From Mycolicibacterium sphagni (GTDB lineage: Bacteria; Actinomycetota; Actinomycetes; Mycobacteriales; Mycobacteriaceae), in NCBI RefSeq assembly GCF_002250655.1, contig NZ_NOZR01000009.1:162230-226229 (forward strand): 64,000 nucleotides of DNA. The letters run 5' to 3'. The position numbers and the translations under genes were made by a program. Shown here piece by piece: positions 32,620-42,785 of this stretch (its first letter is position 1; each line of letters opens with the position of its first letter). The notes beneath the pieces are model-generated. The model was not told where the DNA came from, did not search any database, and was given only the letters and a program-made list of their open reading frames with translations.

Positions 32620-34605
32620 TCAGCGACGGCGACGGCGCGACCGCAGGTAGTCGCCCACGACCGCGGCGCCCAGACCGTCCAGGTCGGGAACAACTACCCG
32701 GCCCTCCACCCGTCGAGCAACCCGGTCGATGAATCTGGCGAGGTTCGGGTCGTTCCCGAGCCGGTAGATCGTTACCTGCGCTCCGAGGCGGGCGACCTCG
32801 TCGAATCCGCCCACGGTGTGCTCGATGGTCCGCCGGTGCGGCGGGTAATCAAAAAAGACCGACGCGCCTTGGCCGTCGAAATCCTCGAGGTGCGCGGTCG
32901 GCTCACCGTCGGTGACCACCAGCACCACCGGCTGGGCATTGGGATGTCGACGCAGATGCCGCACCGCCAAAGCCAGCGCATGATGCAGGTTGGTGCCTTG
33001 CTCGTAGACGCCCTCGAGTCCGGTCAGTTCGGCCGCAGTCACCGTCCGGGCGTACCGACCGAAGGCGATGATCTCGAGTGCGTCGGACCGGAACCGCGTG
33101 CTCACCAGGTGGTTGAGCGCCAACGCGGTCTGCTTCATCGGCAACCAGCGGTTCTCCATCACCATCGAGAAGGAGGTGTCGACCAGCAGCGCCACCGCCG
33201 CCTGGGTGCGGGTCTCGGTCTCCGACACCTCGACGTCGTCGACGGAGATCTGCAGCGGGCCGTCCAACGTGTGTGTGCCGGCTTGCCGTAGCACTGCGTT
33301 GGTCAGCGTGCGGGTGACGTTCCACGGCTCGGTGTCGCCGAACGCCCACGGCCTGGTCGCACCGGTCAACTCGCCGGCCGCGCCCGCGCGACGGGTGTCC
33401 CGCTCGCCGTGACGTCCCGAAAGCTGTTGGGCGACATCGCGAAGCGCGGTTTGGCCGAGTTGGCGCATCGCCTTCGGCGACAACCGCCACTGCCCGTCCG
33501 AGCCACGATCCAAGAAGCCCTGGTTCATCAGGGCTTTCTCCAACTCGGCCAGAGTCCGCGCATCGATGGCGGCCTGGTCGCCCAACTGGCGGCCCAGCGC
33601 GTCGAGGTCGACGTCGTCCATTGTCGCCCCGGCATAGCTTTGCGAGAGCTGGTCGGCAAGCTGCTCGAGTTCGGCGATATCGGCCAGCGCCTGCGCCCCT
33701 TCCCCCATGCCGAGGGGATTGTCACCGGAGAACTCCGCCGAGCCGCTCCAGTCCTCCCCCGGCCGAGCCGCCTGCAAGTGACCGTCGAGCCGGTTGAGCG
33801 CGTTCATCAGCGACGGCGAACCGAATGCCTGCTGCGCCAAGGCATCCAGCTCAGCACGCTGGTCGGCACTTAGGCTGTTGCGGAATCGCTGAGCCGCCGC
33901 GGCCCGCTTGGCCAGCGAGTCCAGCAGCTCGTCGACGTCCTTCGGATTCTCCGGGAAGTACTGGCCATGCTTGCGCATGAAGTTTTGAAAGTCCTCGGGG
34001 CTGTCCTCACCACGAGAGTGCTTGTCCAGCAAGTTGTTCAGGTCGTCGACCATCTCATTGACGGCTTGCCGGTCCTCGTCGGTGGCGTTCTCCAGCGCCT
34101 GCTTCATCCCGGCGAACCGCTGATCGAGCATCTCCCGGCCGAGCAGATCCTTGATCTGCTCGTACTTCTGCCGAGCCTCGGGGCTGCGCCAGTTGTAGTC
34201 GGACAACTCCTGGACGGCCTTGGCCGGCGACGGCGACAACGCCTCGATCTGCAGTTCGGCGAACCGTGCGTCGTCATCGAGCGCCCGTGCCAGTTCCTTG
34301 CGCTCGGACAGCACCGCCTCGTCGAGCAGCTGCTTGATCTCCTGCAACGTGCCGTCTAGATTGTTGCGGTTCAACAGCTCTCGCCGCCGACGGTTGACCT
34401 CCGCGGCCAGCCGGTCGGCACCCTTGGTGTCTTTGGTGCCGCGCCGCAGCAGCTCGGACAGTGCCCGGCGCGGCGACGTGCCCTCCATGACGTCCTGCCC
34501 GATCTGCTCGAGCGCGTCCCGCAGATCCACTGGCGGGGCCAGCGGATCGGGACCCCCGGTGTATGCCGAATACCGGGAGTCGTGTCCGTGCGGGCGTTTA
34601 GCCAT
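32620..34605 (-). CDS. VWA-domain protein (Rv0959-like)
   Basis: 661 residues. The first 400 are helical and charged; the last 190 form a von Willebrand factor A domain with the metal-ion site DTSFSM in ALLVDTSFSMVMENRW and the later VVTDGEPTAH. Such proteins pair with MoxR/magnesium-chelatase-like AAA ATPases as metal-dependent chaperones or cofactor inserters. The gene starts inside the AAA gene (8-nt overlap), so the two are a unit, as Rv0958-Rv0959 are in M. tuberculosis. Client unknown. Confidence 0.9.
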   Translation of the reverse strand: MAKRPHGHDSRYSAYTGGPDPLAPPVDLRDALEQIGQDVMEGTSPRRALSELLRRGTKDTKGADRLAAEVNRRRRELLNRNNLDGTLQEIKQLLDEAVLSERKELARALDDDARFAELQIEALSPSPAKAVQELSDYNWRSPEARQKYEQIKDLLGREMLDQRFAGMKQALENATDEDRQAVNEMVDDLNNLLDKHSRGEDSPEDFQNFMRKHGQYFPENPKDVDELLDSLAKRAAAAQRFRNSLSADQRAELDALAQQAFGSPSLMNALNRLDGHLQAARPGEDWSGSAEFSGDNPLGMGEGAQALADIAELEQLADQLSQSYAGATMDDVDLDALGRQLGDQAAIDARTLAELEKALMNQGFLDRGSDGQWRLSPKAMRQLGQTALRDVAQQLSGRHGERDTRRAGAAGELTGATRPWAFGDTEPWNVTRTLTNAVLRQAGTHTLDGPLQISVDDVEVSETETRTQAAVALLVDTSFSMVMENRWLPMKQTALALNHLVSTRFRSDALEIIAFGRYARTVTAAELTGLEGVYEQGTNLHHALALAVRHLRRHPNAQPVVLVVTDGEPTAHLEDFDGQGASVFFDYPPHRRTIEHTVGGFDEVARLGAQVTIYRLGNDPNLARFIDRVARRVEGRVVVPDLDGLGAAVVGDYLRSRRRRR

Positions 34606-35980
34606 AGACGGTTTCGCCTTCTTCGGTCACCTTGTCGATGCGCTTGGCCAGATACAGTGCCTCGAGCGCCAATTCCAGTGCGGCGGCGCGTTCCCCTTCG
34701 GTGTCGGCCTCGAGCCGCTTGGCGATCGCCTCGATCACCGGCAGGTCTGGCAACGCGGCCAGCACATCCTTGGCCGCCACCTGCTCACCTGTCGTCACCG
34801 CCGAGCCGCCCTCGACCGCGGACACCAGCGGGCCGACGTCGATCCCGCCGAGTACGCGCTGCGCGGTGTCGGCGGTGGCGCGGCGCAGCAGGTGCTCGAG
34901 CACCGCCTGTTCGCGGCCCTCCTCGCCGGACTCGAATTCGAGCTTGCCGCGCAGCACGTCGATCACAGTGCCGAGGTCGACCACCCGGGCCACCGGCTCG
35001 TCCTCTCCCAGCACCGCACCGCGGTGGCGGGCCGAAGCCGCGACGGTCTCGGCGGCCGCGATCGCGAACCGCGCCGAGACCCCCGAACGCTGGTCCACGG
35101 AGCTGGACTCGCGCAGGTAGCGCGCGAACCGGGCAATGATTTGCATCAAATAGGTCGGAACCGCCGCGGACAGGTGCGCTTCCTGAGTGATGACGCCAAC
35201 CTCGGCGTCCAGCTCCCGTGGGTAGTGCGTGCGGATCTCGGCGCCGAACCGGTCCTTCAGCGGGGTGATGATGCGACCGCGGTTGGTGTAGTCCTCCGGG
35301 TTGGCGCTGGCGACCACCAGCACGTCCAGCGGCAGCCGCAGTGTGTAGCCGCGCACCTGGATGTCGCGTTCCTCCATCACGTTGAGCATCGAGACCTGAA
35401 TGCGCTCGGCGAGATCGGGCAGCTCGTTAACGGCCACGATGCCGCGGTGCGCCCGCGGGATCAGCCCGTAGGCGATGGTTTCCGGGTCGCCCAGGCTGCG
35501 GCCTTCGGCGACCTTGATCGGGTCGATGTCGCCGACCAGATCCGCCACGCTGGTATCGGGAGTGGCGAGCTTCTCGGTGTAGCGCTGACTGCGGTGTCGC
35601 CACTCGACCGGCAGCGCGTCACCGAGGTCGGCCACCCGCCGGATCGACTGCGGGGTGATCGGGGTGTAGGGATGCTCGCCGAGTTCCGAACCGGCGATCA
35701 CCGGCGTCCACTCGTCGAGCAGGTTCTGCAGCGAGCGCAGCAGCCGGGTCTTGCCCTGGCCGCGCTCGCCGAGCAGAACGAAGTCGTGCCCGGCGATCAG
35801 GGCCCGCTCCAGCTGCGGCAGGACGGTGTCCTCGAAACCGAAAATGCCTGGCCAGACATCATCGCCCTCAGCCAGCGCGACCAGCAGATTCTCCCGGATC
35901 TCTTGTTTGACGCTGCGCTCCCGGTGCCCGGTTGCGCGCAGTTCGCCAAGAGTGCGGGGGAAGTTGTCAGGTGAAGTCAC
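34598..35980 (-). CDS. AAA+ ATPase of the magnesium-chelatase/MoxR type (Rv0958-like)
   Basis: 460 residues. The P-loop reads GERGQGKTRLLRSL; the Walker B strand is GIVAVNELPDL, with Asn-Glu instead of the usual Asp-Glu; the MEERDIQVRGYTLRLP hairpin and sensor 1 VVASANPEDYTNRGRI are present. It should form a hexameric ring with the VWA partner encoded next. M. tuberculosis annotation calls it magnesium chelatase, but no chlorophyll or cobaltochelatase partner is seen here. ATG 35980. Confidence 0.9.
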   Translation of the reverse strand: MTSPDNFPRTLGELRATGHRERSVKQEIRENLLVALAEGDDVWPGIFGFEDTVLPQLERALIAGHDFVLLGERGQGKTRLLRSLQNLLDEWTPVIAGSELGEHPYTPITPQSIRRVADLGDALPVEWRHRSQRYTEKLATPDTSVADLVGDIDPIKVAEGRSLGDPETIAYGLIPRAHRGIVAVNELPDLAERIQVSMLNVMEERDIQVRGYTLRLPLDVLVVASANPEDYTNRGRIITPLKDRFGAEIRTHYPRELDAEVGVITQEAHLSAAVPTYLMQIIARFARYLRESSSVDQRSGVSARFAIAAAETVAASARHRGAVLGEDEPVARVVDLGTVIDVLRGKLEFESGEEGREQAVLEHLLRRATADTAQRVLGGIDVGPLVSAVEGGSAVTTGEQVAAKDVLAALPDLPVIEAIAKRLEADTEGERAAALELALEALYLAKRIDKVTEEGETVYG

Positions 35981-36068
35981 CTCTCCACGCTACGACTGCC
36001 GTGCCGCGACGGCATTACGCGGTCAGCGCAACGTCATATCTGGCCGTCATATATGGCTCAGTTATGGC

Positions 36069-37652
36069 TCAGTGCGCGAAGTGGCGTGCCCCGGTCAGAT
36101 AGAGGGTGACGCCGGCCTTGGCCGCGGCTTCAGTGACCAGATCGTCGCGCACCGAACCACCGGGATGCACGACGGCTTTGACCCCCGCCGCCGTCAGCGT
36201 CTCCAGGCCGTCCGGGAAAGGGAAGAACGCGTCGCTGGCCGCCACAGCCCCGCGCACCCGCTCGCCGCCGCGCTCCACCGCGAGCCGGGCCGCGTCGACC
36301 CGGTTGACCTGACCCATGCCGACGCCGACCGTGGCACCGTCGGCGGCGACCACGATCGCGTTGGACTTGACCGCGCGGCACGTGCGCCAGGCGAACTGCA
36401 GATCGGCAAGCGTCGCGGCGTCGGCCGGAGTTCCGGTGGCCAGCGTCCAGTTGACCGGGTCGTCGCCCGGCGCGTTGAGGGTGTCGCGTTCCTGGATCAG
36501 CAGGCCGCCGCTGATCTGGCGCAGTTCGGTCCCTTCGGTCGGCGGCTCGGCGGCGACCAGAACGCGAATGTTCTTCTTACGGGCCAAGATCTCCACCGCT
36601 CCGGGCTCGTAGGCCGGCGCGATGATCACCTCGGTAAAGATCTCCGAGACGAACTCGGCCATCTCCACGGTGACTTCGGCATTGGCGGCGATCACGCCAC
36701 CGAAGGCGCTCAGCGGATCACATTCGTGGGCCTTACGGTGGGCATCGGCCACCGACACCGACGAGACGGCGATCCCGCACGGGTTGGCGTGCTTGATGAT
36801 CGCCACGCAGATCTGCTCGTGATCGAACGCCGCCCGCCAGGCCGCATCGGCGTCGGTGAAGTTGTTGTAGGACATCTCTTTTCCGTGCAGCTGCTCGGCC
36901 TGCGCAAGGCCCGGCCAGCCGCCGTCGTCGCTGTAGAGCGCCGCCTGCTGGTGCGGGTTCTCGCCGTAGCGCAGCTGCGAGGTACGCCGCCAGGTCCGGC
37001 CGAACCACCGCGGGAGGAACGCAGGAGCCTCGCCGCCCTCGGGCGCCAGCACCGAACCCATCCAGCTGGCCACCGCGACGTCGTACTCCGCGGTGTGCCG
37101 AAATGCCAGCGACGCCAACTTCTGTCGCTCTGCCAGGGTGAAGCCGCCCGAGCGGACGGCGGCCAGCACGCCGTCGTAGCCAAGCGGGTCGACGACTACA
37201 GCGACGCTGGCGTGGTTCTTGGCCGACGCGCGCACCATCGACGGGCCGCCGATGTCGATCTGCTCAACACACTCGTCGACCGCGGCGCCGGAGTCGACCG
37301 TTTCGGTGAACGGGTAGAGGTTCACCACGACGAGGTCGAACGCCTCGATCTTGAGTTCCTCGAGCGCCTGCAGATGTTCGGGCTTGCGGGTGTCGGCCAG
37401 CAGGCCGGCATGGATATGTGGGTGCAGGGTCTTGACCCGGCCGTCGAGCACCTCGGGGAAGCCCGTGACGTGCTCCACCGGTGTTACCGGAATGCCTTTG
37501 TCAGCAATCGTTTTCGCCGTGGAGCCGGTGGAGACGATAGCGACACCCGCGTCGTGCAGACCTTGCGCCAGCGGAATCAGCCCGCTCTTGTCGTACACGC
37601 TGATCAGCGCGCGCCGGATCGGCCTCTTCCCGATCAATGTCTCCACCGTCAT
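36069..37652 (-). CDS. purH: Bifunctional AICAR formyltransferase/IMP cyclohydrolase
   Basis: Last two steps of IMP synthesis. 527 residues: the N-terminal MGS-like IMP cyclohydrolase ([29 protein letters not shown]), and the C-terminal AICAR transformylase with [14 protein letters not shown], the catalytic Lys-His pair in [12 protein letters not shown], and the final GGSVRDDLV and GARHFAH. ATG 37652 overlaps the purN stop by 4 nt, so both purine genes are translationally coupled. Confidence 0.97.
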   Translation of the reverse strand: MTVETLIGKRPIRRALISVYDKSGLIPLAQGLHDAGVAIVSTGSTAKTIADKGIPVTPVEHVTGFPEVLDGRVKTLHPHIHAGLLADTRKPEHLQALEELKIEAFDLVVVNLYPFTETVDSGAAVDECVEQIDIGGPSMVRASAKNHASVAVVVDPLGYDGVLAAVRSGGFTLAERQKLASLAFRHTAEYDVAVASWMGSVLAPEGGEAPAFLPRWFGRTWRRTSQLRYGENPHQQAALYSDDGGWPGLAQAEQLHGKEMSYNNFTDADAAWRAAFDHEQICVAIIKHANPCGIAVSSVSVADAHRKAHECDPLSAFGGVIAANAEVTVEMAEFVSEIFTEVIIAPAYEPGAVEILARKKNIRVLVAAEPPTEGTELRQISGGLLIQERDTLNAPGDDPVNWTLATGTPADAATLADLQFAWRTCRAVKSNAIVVAADGATVGVGMGQVNRVDAARLAVERGGERVRGAVAASDAFFPFPDGLETLTAAGVKAVVHPGGSVRDDLVTEAAAKAGVTLYLTGARHFAH

Positions 37653-38278
37653 CCTATGGTCGCCTTTCTGCCACTCCAGGTCGCGCCGCGCGTTGCCAGC
37701 GCGGCCAGCACATCCACCAACAGCCGCCGTTCGGTGACTTTGATGCGTTCGTGCAATGTGTCTTCGTCGTCACTGTCCAGAATCTCGATCGCTTTCTGGG
37801 CCAAGATGGGTCCGGTGTCCACGCCCTCGTCCACCAGGTGAACGGTGCAGCCGGTGACCTTGACTCCGTACTCCAGCGCATCGGGCACCGCGTGCGCGCC
37901 GGGAAATGCCGGCAGCAGCGCGGGATGAGTGTTGACCACACGGCCGAGAAAGCGCGAAAGGAATTCCGGCCCAAGTATTTTCATGAAGCCCGCGGACACG
38001 ATCAGGTCTGGGCTGTGCGCATGCGTGGCGTCGGCGATCGCGGCGTCCCATTCGGCGCGGTCGGGGTAATCCTTCAGCCGCACAGAAAACGTGGGGATCG
38101 ACGCGGCCTTCGCGATGTCCACGGCCGGGCAGTCGCGATCCACTCCGACGGCGACGACTCGCGCCGGATAGTCGCCGACGGCCGAGGCCAACAGTGACTG
38201 CAGCAGCGACCCGGTGCCCGATGCCAGGACGACAAGTCGCGCCGGCGCGCTCGGGGGGACGTGGATCGGATGCCGCAC
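37649..38278 (-). CDS. purN: Phosphoribosylglycinamide formyltransferase
   Basis: Transfers formyl from 10-formyl-THF to GAR. 209 residues from GTG 38278: the phosphate-binding [16 protein letters not shown], folate site with [13 protein letters not shown], catalytic [12 protein letters not shown] (Asn and His) and the Asp in [13 protein letters not shown]. The open frame continues to 38341, but the GTG gives [15 protein letters not shown], close to the start of the M. tuberculosis protein as I recall it. Upstream of purH in one unit. Confidence 0.93.
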   Translation of the reverse strand: MRHPIHVPPSAPARLVVLASGTGSLLQSLLASAVGDYPARVVAVGVDRDCPAVDIAKAASIPTFSVRLKDYPDRAEWDAAIADATHAHSPDLIVSAGFMKILGPEFLSRFLGRVVNTHPALLPAFPGAHAVPDALEYGVKVTGCTVHLVDEGVDTGPILAQKAIEILDSDDEDTLHERIKVTERRLLVDVLAALATRGATWSGRKATIG

Positions 38279-38513
38279 GGCGATGAGCCTAGCGGGAACG
38301 ACGCTGTACGCACGCAGCACTGACCCTCGCCCGCGAGCCAATGGCGTCGCTCGCGGGAAGCTGCTAGTTTGCTGTGGACCCGTGGATCGCCGCTTCTATG
38401 GGTGAGCAACGCCGAGCAGCGAAAACGGCTGCGGTGTATCGGATAGCAACGGGCTCGGTGTTCGCGATGACCGTTTTTGTGACTCAGGGCAGCGCCGCCC
38501 GGGAGGTTGTGAC

Positions 38514-39071
38514 GTGATCGACGTGCGAGCCGCATTCGCGGCACCCCTGCTGGCCATTGCGATGGCGGCTGCTACCTGTGCCGTGAGCAACGCGTCTCCC
38601 GACGTCGTCGGCAAGACGTTCGACGAGGCCAACTCGATACTGCGGTCGGCCGGGTACGCCGCGGTCGTCGTCACCACATTGGGTGGACGAACGGACCGGT
38701 CCGATTGCATCGTGACCCAACAGGGGAGCCGCCAGTCATCCAACGGGCAGGAGGCCTTGCTCGCGCTGAACTGCAACGCGCCGCTCGCGGGCCCCGGTGT
38801 GCCAGGAAACTCCGCCGGCAGTCCCGCCGGCCGAGCGGCAGCAGCGGCGGTGGTCCGCGTATCCAAGGCCAACGTCGAACAATCGCTGGTGAGCCAACTC
38901 GCAACGAGCCCCGGCCCGGCGTGGGCGCAGTGCTCTGGTGATCTGGTTGGAACGATCGACAGCAGCATCGACTGCACGGTGCTGGCCAATCATGAGAAGC
39001 AGACGTACACCTTGACCGTCAGCGGCGTCGAGGACGGCCGGATCAGCTACAACATCGCCCCGAAGGCGTAG
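38514..39071 (+). CDS. Secreted protein with PASTA-like and DUF4333 domains
   Basis: 185 residues. Signal peptide at residues 1-28 (PLLAIAMAAATCAVSNA). Residues about 29-75 look like one PASTA-type repeat (PDVVGKTFDEANSILRSAGY), followed by a Gly/Ala/Pro linker and a DUF4333-like domain with PAWAQCSGDLVGTIDSSIDC and the end GRISYNIAP. Four cysteines in the mature part could form two disulfides. A lone PASTA-like unit could bind peptidoglycan, but this is inference. GTG start; divergent from purN. Confidence 0.75.
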   Translation: MIDVRAAFAAPLLAIAMAAATCAVSNASPDVVGKTFDEANSILRSAGYAAVVVTTLGGRTDRSDCIVTQQGSRQSSNGQEALLALNCNAPLAGPGVPGNSAGSPAGRAAAAAVVRVSKANVEQSLVSQLATSPGPAWAQCSGDLVGTIDSSIDCTVLANHEKQTYTLTVSGVEDGRISYNIAPKA

Positions 39072-39101
39072 CAGCTCGTCGCCCGCTGGTTCACAGACAC
39101 C

Positions 39102-40514
39102 TCAGCGTTCGAGCGGCCCGGACTCGATGTCGTCGTCGACGATCATCAAGTCCTCGACGTCCTCGAGGTTGGGCGCCGGCCGCACCGGCGGCGGGGGTGG
39201 CGGCGGCGACACGACGGGTTCAGACTCGGCCGCCGGTTCGGGATCGGGTTCGGGCTCGGGCGCGAGCACTTCGGTCACGTCGGATATCGGGGCGGTCAAC
39301 GCGTCGTCGTCGGCGTCGGCGAACGCCGGTTCCTCGATCGGCGGTTCCGGTTTGGGCGGCTTGATCCGTCTGGGCCTGCGCCGGAGGCCACCGCTCATCA
39401 CGACCGTGACCGCCCCGATGGCGAAAAACCAGAAGAACACCGCCGGCCCGAATGTGGTCTGGTCCACTCCGATATCACCGAAGTTGCCCAGCCGGCCGCC
39501 GCCGGCGTAACCCAGCACGACCATCACGACGGCCGCCAGCAGCGAGGCGACAGCCAACTTGCCCAGTGCCGACGGCCACGGCAGCGGCCGTCGGGCGCAC
39601 TGCTGCCCTACCGCCACCCCGGAGGCGGCACCGACGATCAGCAGCGCCACCCACACCGGCCCCAGCGGTGGCGTCGGCACCGCAGCCAGGATCGGTAGCG
39701 CCGGGATATCCCCGCCGAAGACGGTGAACGAGCTGAAGGTCGCAAAGCCGATGTGGGCGCTGGACCCGACCGCCACCGCCGACGTCCCGACGATCACGTT
39801 GGGCACGTACAACCCAGACAACAAGGTGAGGCTGAGCTGACCGAACACAGAGTCGGTCACCGCGTACAGCTCATGCATGGTGCCCCAGTGCACGACCAGT
39901 GAGACCGCGGTGACCGCGCCGGACAGCCCGAGCAGCGCCAGCAGGCCCGCCGTCGCGGCGCGCACGGTGTCGCCGAGCCAGATCGGCAACCGCAGCGCCC
40001 GCAACGCCCGCCAGCCCACCTGAGACCCGACCCCGATCAGCGCGCCGATGCCGTGTACCGCCAGCACGCCGGAGAACGCGCGCAATGCGCTGGGTGTCTG
40101 CAGTTCGGTGATCACCGACGAAGCGTCGTGGATGACGGCCAGGGCGATCGCGGCGAACAGCATCGGACCGCCCAACGCCGATGCGACGATCCAGCGAGTC
40201 ACGAACCAGGACGCGCGCGGTGAGGTCGCACGCGCCGTGGCGCGCGCGGTCCCCCACACCATCAGCAGTACCGGCAGCAATGGCAGAACGGCCAATTGGT
40301 GCCCGGCGATCGAGATGGGCACCTGATGCACGGCCAGCCACATGCTGGCGATCGCACCGAGGGTGCCGGTCATATCGCTGTTGGCGATGACGAGTTGCAG
40401 CAGCGTCACCGCGGCGATCACGACCAACGCCACCAGCGACGGCCCGAATGCGACCCGCACCAGGTCACTAGCCTGGCGCGCCCCGACTGGTCGCCTGTCC
40501 TCCATCCGTGTCAC
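39102..40514 (-). CDS. perM: Multi-pass membrane protein PerM (DUF6350, Rv0955-like)
   Basis: 470 residues with about nine to ten hydrophobic helices over the first 360 residues (for example [19 protein letters not shown] and [21 protein letters not shown]), then an acidic, Pro-rich cytoplasmic tail ([20 protein letters not shown]). In M. tuberculosis PerM supports cell division under low magnesium and acts with the divisome. The position between purN and the DUF5336 gene is the same. The tail ends in an acidic [13 protein letters not shown] motif. Confidence 0.85.
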   Translation of the reverse strand: MTRMEDRRPVGARQASDLVRVAFGPSLVALVVIAAVTLLQLVIANSDMTGTLGAIASMWLAVHQVPISIAGHQLAVLPLLPVLLMVWGTARATARATSPRASWFVTRWIVASALGGPMLFAAIALAVIHDASSVITELQTPSALRAFSGVLAVHGIGALIGVGSQVGWRALRALRLPIWLGDTVRAATAGLLALLGLSGAVTAVSLVVHWGTMHELYAVTDSVFGQLSLTLLSGLYVPNVIVGTSAVAVGSSAHIGFATFSSFTVFGGDIPALPILAAVPTPPLGPVWVALLIVGAASGVAVGQQCARRPLPWPSALGKLAVASLLAAVVMVVLGYAGGGRLGNFGDIGVDQTTFGPAVFFWFFAIGAVTVVMSGGLRRRPRRIKPPKPEPPIEEPAFADADDDALTAPISDVTEVLAPEPEPDPEPAAESEPVVSPPPPPPPVRPAPNLEDVEDLMIVDDDIESGPLER

Positions 40515-40554
40515 TCGTCGCGCCAGTCAGACGTGCGGCGCGACGAGTGCCCGG

Positions 40555-41367
40555 TTACGACGGGGTGGGACCCGATGACGGCGACGATGACGGCGCCTGA
40601 GGCTGTTCCGGCTGCGCGGGAGGCTGCTGCTGACCGGTCGACGGTGGCGGGCTGAAGCTCGGGAAGCCGGTCGGCGGCGTCGGCGGCCCGTTCTGGGCGC
40701 CGATCCCACCGAATCCGCCGCTGGCCGGGGCCGATGAGTAGCCGCCGCCGTACTGCGACGGGTAACCCGGACGCGGCGGAAGCCCCGGCGGCGGGCCCTG
40801 TGGACCCGGCTGGCCGTAGTAGCCGCCGGGCGGTGGGCCGTACTGACCGAACTGCTCGTAGCGCGGGCGCGGTGCCGGGGCGCTGATGATGCCGGCCTCC
40901 AGCAGCAGCGCCGCCACGGCGGCGACGGTCTGCAGCAAGGTGAAGGCGACCATCAGCCAGAGCCCCCAGCCGACGGTGGTGCCGGTCGGCTTACCGAGAA
41001 CCTGGGCGATCGCGAGCAGCAGCCCCACGCCCGACGCTGCCGCGATGACGCCGCCATAGTCTCTGGCCTTGGGCAGCAGGCTGGCCGCGGCCAGCAGCGC
41101 ACCGACGAGCGTGGCGAGCACCGGGAAACCGCCGCCACCGGCGGTCAGCTCAGCGCCGCCGAAAGGGCCGAGGTCGGCCTTGATGACCAGTATCGGCCCG
41201 AAGCTGGCCAGGTAGGCGGCCAAGCCCAGCACGATCACGGCGACGTTCAGGTACTGCGGCAGCTTGCTCGGTCCGGCCTCAGTGGGTACGTACGACGGCG
41301 CCGGAGCGCCGTAGGGACCTGGTGGCTGCGACGGCGGATAGCCCGGGTTCGTGGGCGGGTAAGTCAT
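40555..41367 (-). CDS. DUF5336 membrane protein (Rv0954-like)
   Basis: 270 residues: a Pro/Tyr/Gly-rich N-terminus, four transmembrane helices (about 45-170; LNVAVIVLGLAAYLASFGP, PVLATLVGALLAAASLLP, GVIAAASGVGLLLAIAQVL, LMVAFTLLQTVAAVAALLL) and a long Pro/Gly/Gln/Ser-rich tail. Rv0954, its likely orthologue, has been linked to the division complex. GAAGGAGAGG lies just before ATG 41367, which excludes the longer open frame to 41787. It is 40 nt upstream of perM on the same strand, so the two division-linked genes are probably one operon. Confidence 0.87.
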   Translation of the reverse strand: MTYPPTNPGYPPSQPPGPYGAPAPSYVPTEAGPSKLPQYLNVAVIVLGLAAYLASFGPILVIKADLGPFGGAELTAGGGGFPVLATLVGALLAAASLLPKARDYGGVIAAASGVGLLLAIAQVLGKPTGTTVGWGLWLMVAFTLLQTVAAVAALLLEAGIISAPAPRPRYEQFGQYGPPPGGYYGQPGPQGPPPGLPPRPGYPSQYGGGYSSAPASGGFGGIGAQNGPPTPPTGFPSFSPPPSTGQQQPPAQPEQPQAPSSSPSSGPTPS

Positions 41368-41534
41368 GGCCTCTCCTTCAGCCTTGTCACGCCGCGCGTC
41401 CCCCGGCGCTGCGTCGGTTGTGGCTTGCGAACGGACCCGCAGGTCGGCGTTCGCACACCACGCTAGCGCACGCCGCCGTGGCGACCGTGACCATCGGCGT
41501 GTCACACAGGCAGTTGGCAAACGGCCGTCAGGGG

Positions 41535-42665
41535 TCAGGCCGATGCCTGAAGCGGCGCTCCGATCGAATCGCTTTCGGCGGCTTCGATTTCGCGCACCAG
41601 TGGCAGCACGCGGGCCCCGAAGTACTCGATCTCCTCCTGGAAGTGCAGGAAGCCACCGAGGATGAGGTCGACACCGCGCTTGCGGTAGGCGGCGATGCGT
41701 TCGGCGATCTGCTCGGGTGTTCCGATCAGCTGGGTACGGAATCCGTCGTTGTATTGGACCAGGTCTTCGAACGACGAATCCGCCCACATGCCGCGCTTGT
41801 CGCCGGTGGAGCTGCCGGCCTGCTGTACCGCGGCGTGGAAACCCTCGACCGCGGGCCGGTTGGCCTTGGCGATGATCTCGCGAAGGACTTCCTTTGCTTC
41901 TCTTTCTGAGTCCCTGGCGATGATGAACCCGTTGAGCCCGAAGTTGACTTCCCGGCGCGCGTCGCGGGCATGGTCGCGAACCTCGACGAGCTGCTCGGTG
42001 ACGCCGTCGAAATCCTTGCCATTGGAGAAGTACCAGTCGGCGTAGTGGCCGCCGTTGCGCCGTGCGGCAGTGGAGTTTCCGCCCTGGAAGATCTCGGGGT
42101 TGGGGCGCTCGGCGGTGTTCAGCGGTTTGGGCTTGAGGGTGAAATCGTGGATGCGGTAGAAGTCGCCGCGGAATTCAACGTCGTCCTCGGTCCAGATCTT
42201 GCGCAGCAGCTGTAGGAATTCAGCGCTGCGCCGGTAGCGCTCGTCGTGCTCCAGCCACGGCTCGCCCAGGTGGGTGAATTCGTCCTTGAACCAACCGGAC
42301 ACGACGTTGACGGCGAAGCGGCCGCCGGAGAGGTGGTCGGCGGTGGCGCCGAGCTTGGCCAGCACCCCGGGGTGCCAGAGGCCGGGGTGGACGGCGGCGA
42401 TGAGCTTGAGCCGTTGGGTGGCCAGCAGCAGGGCCAGCGAGAAGCTGGTGGATTCGTGCTGATACTCCGCGCCGTAGCTGGCCTCGTACCGGACCTGGGA
42501 CAGCGCGTACTCGAACCCGTTGTTCTCGGCGGTCTGCGCAAGCTTGACGTTGTAGTCGTAATTCCAGTCGGTGCGCTGCTCGATGGTGCTGGTGACCAGT
42601 CCACCACTGACGTTGGGAACCCAGTAGGCAAATTTCACGTGGTCCGCGATGCGTTCGGTCGTCAT
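41535..42665 (-). CDS. sfnG: FMNH2-dependent dimethylsulfone monooxygenase
   Basis: 376 residues of the bacterial luciferase-like fold, very close to SfnG throughout: HVKFAYWVPNVSGGLVTSTI, the tryptophan-rich HPGLWHPGVLAKLGATADH, VVSGWFKDEFTHLG and QGGNSTAARRNGG. SfnG oxidises dimethylsulfone to methanesulfinate, allowing use of organosulfur compounds when sulfate is scarce. It needs reduced FMN from a partner reductase, which is not encoded nearby. In M. tuberculosis the neighbours Rv0954 and Rv0953c are adjacent, so this gene looks like an insertion. Divergent from the next LLM gene. Confidence 0.92.
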   Translation of the reverse strand: MTTERIADHVKFAYWVPNVSGGLVTSTIEQRTDWNYDYNVKLAQTAENNGFEYALSQVRYEASYGAEYQHESTSFSLALLLATQRLKLIAAVHPGLWHPGVLAKLGATADHLSGGRFAVNVVSGWFKDEFTHLGEPWLEHDERYRRSAEFLQLLRKIWTEDDVEFRGDFYRIHDFTLKPKPLNTAERPNPEIFQGGNSTAARRNGGHYADWYFSNGKDFDGVTEQLVEVRDHARDARREVNFGLNGFIIARDSEREAKEVLREIIAKANRPAVEGFHAAVQQAGSSTGDKRGMWADSSFEDLVQYNDGFRTQLIGTPEQIAERIAAYRKRGVDLILGGFLHFQEEIEYFGARVLPLVREIEAAESDSIGAPLQASA

Positions 42666-42785
42666 GGTCGCCCATGCTCGCGAGGGTTATCGCCGGGGTC
42701 ACCCCTTTAACTCGCCGAGAGTGCAGGTGTCGACCACCGGGACCGAGCCTTGCCCGGGGGTAGGCAACAAGCTCTAATTCAGCCC

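Noticed and set aside
34220..35974. Plus-strand ORF of 584 codons
   Set aside because: Antisense to the AAA/VWA pair, which has P-loop and metal-site motifs.
35751..37841. Plus-strand ORF of 696 codons
   Set aside because: Antisense to purH, which is unmistakable.
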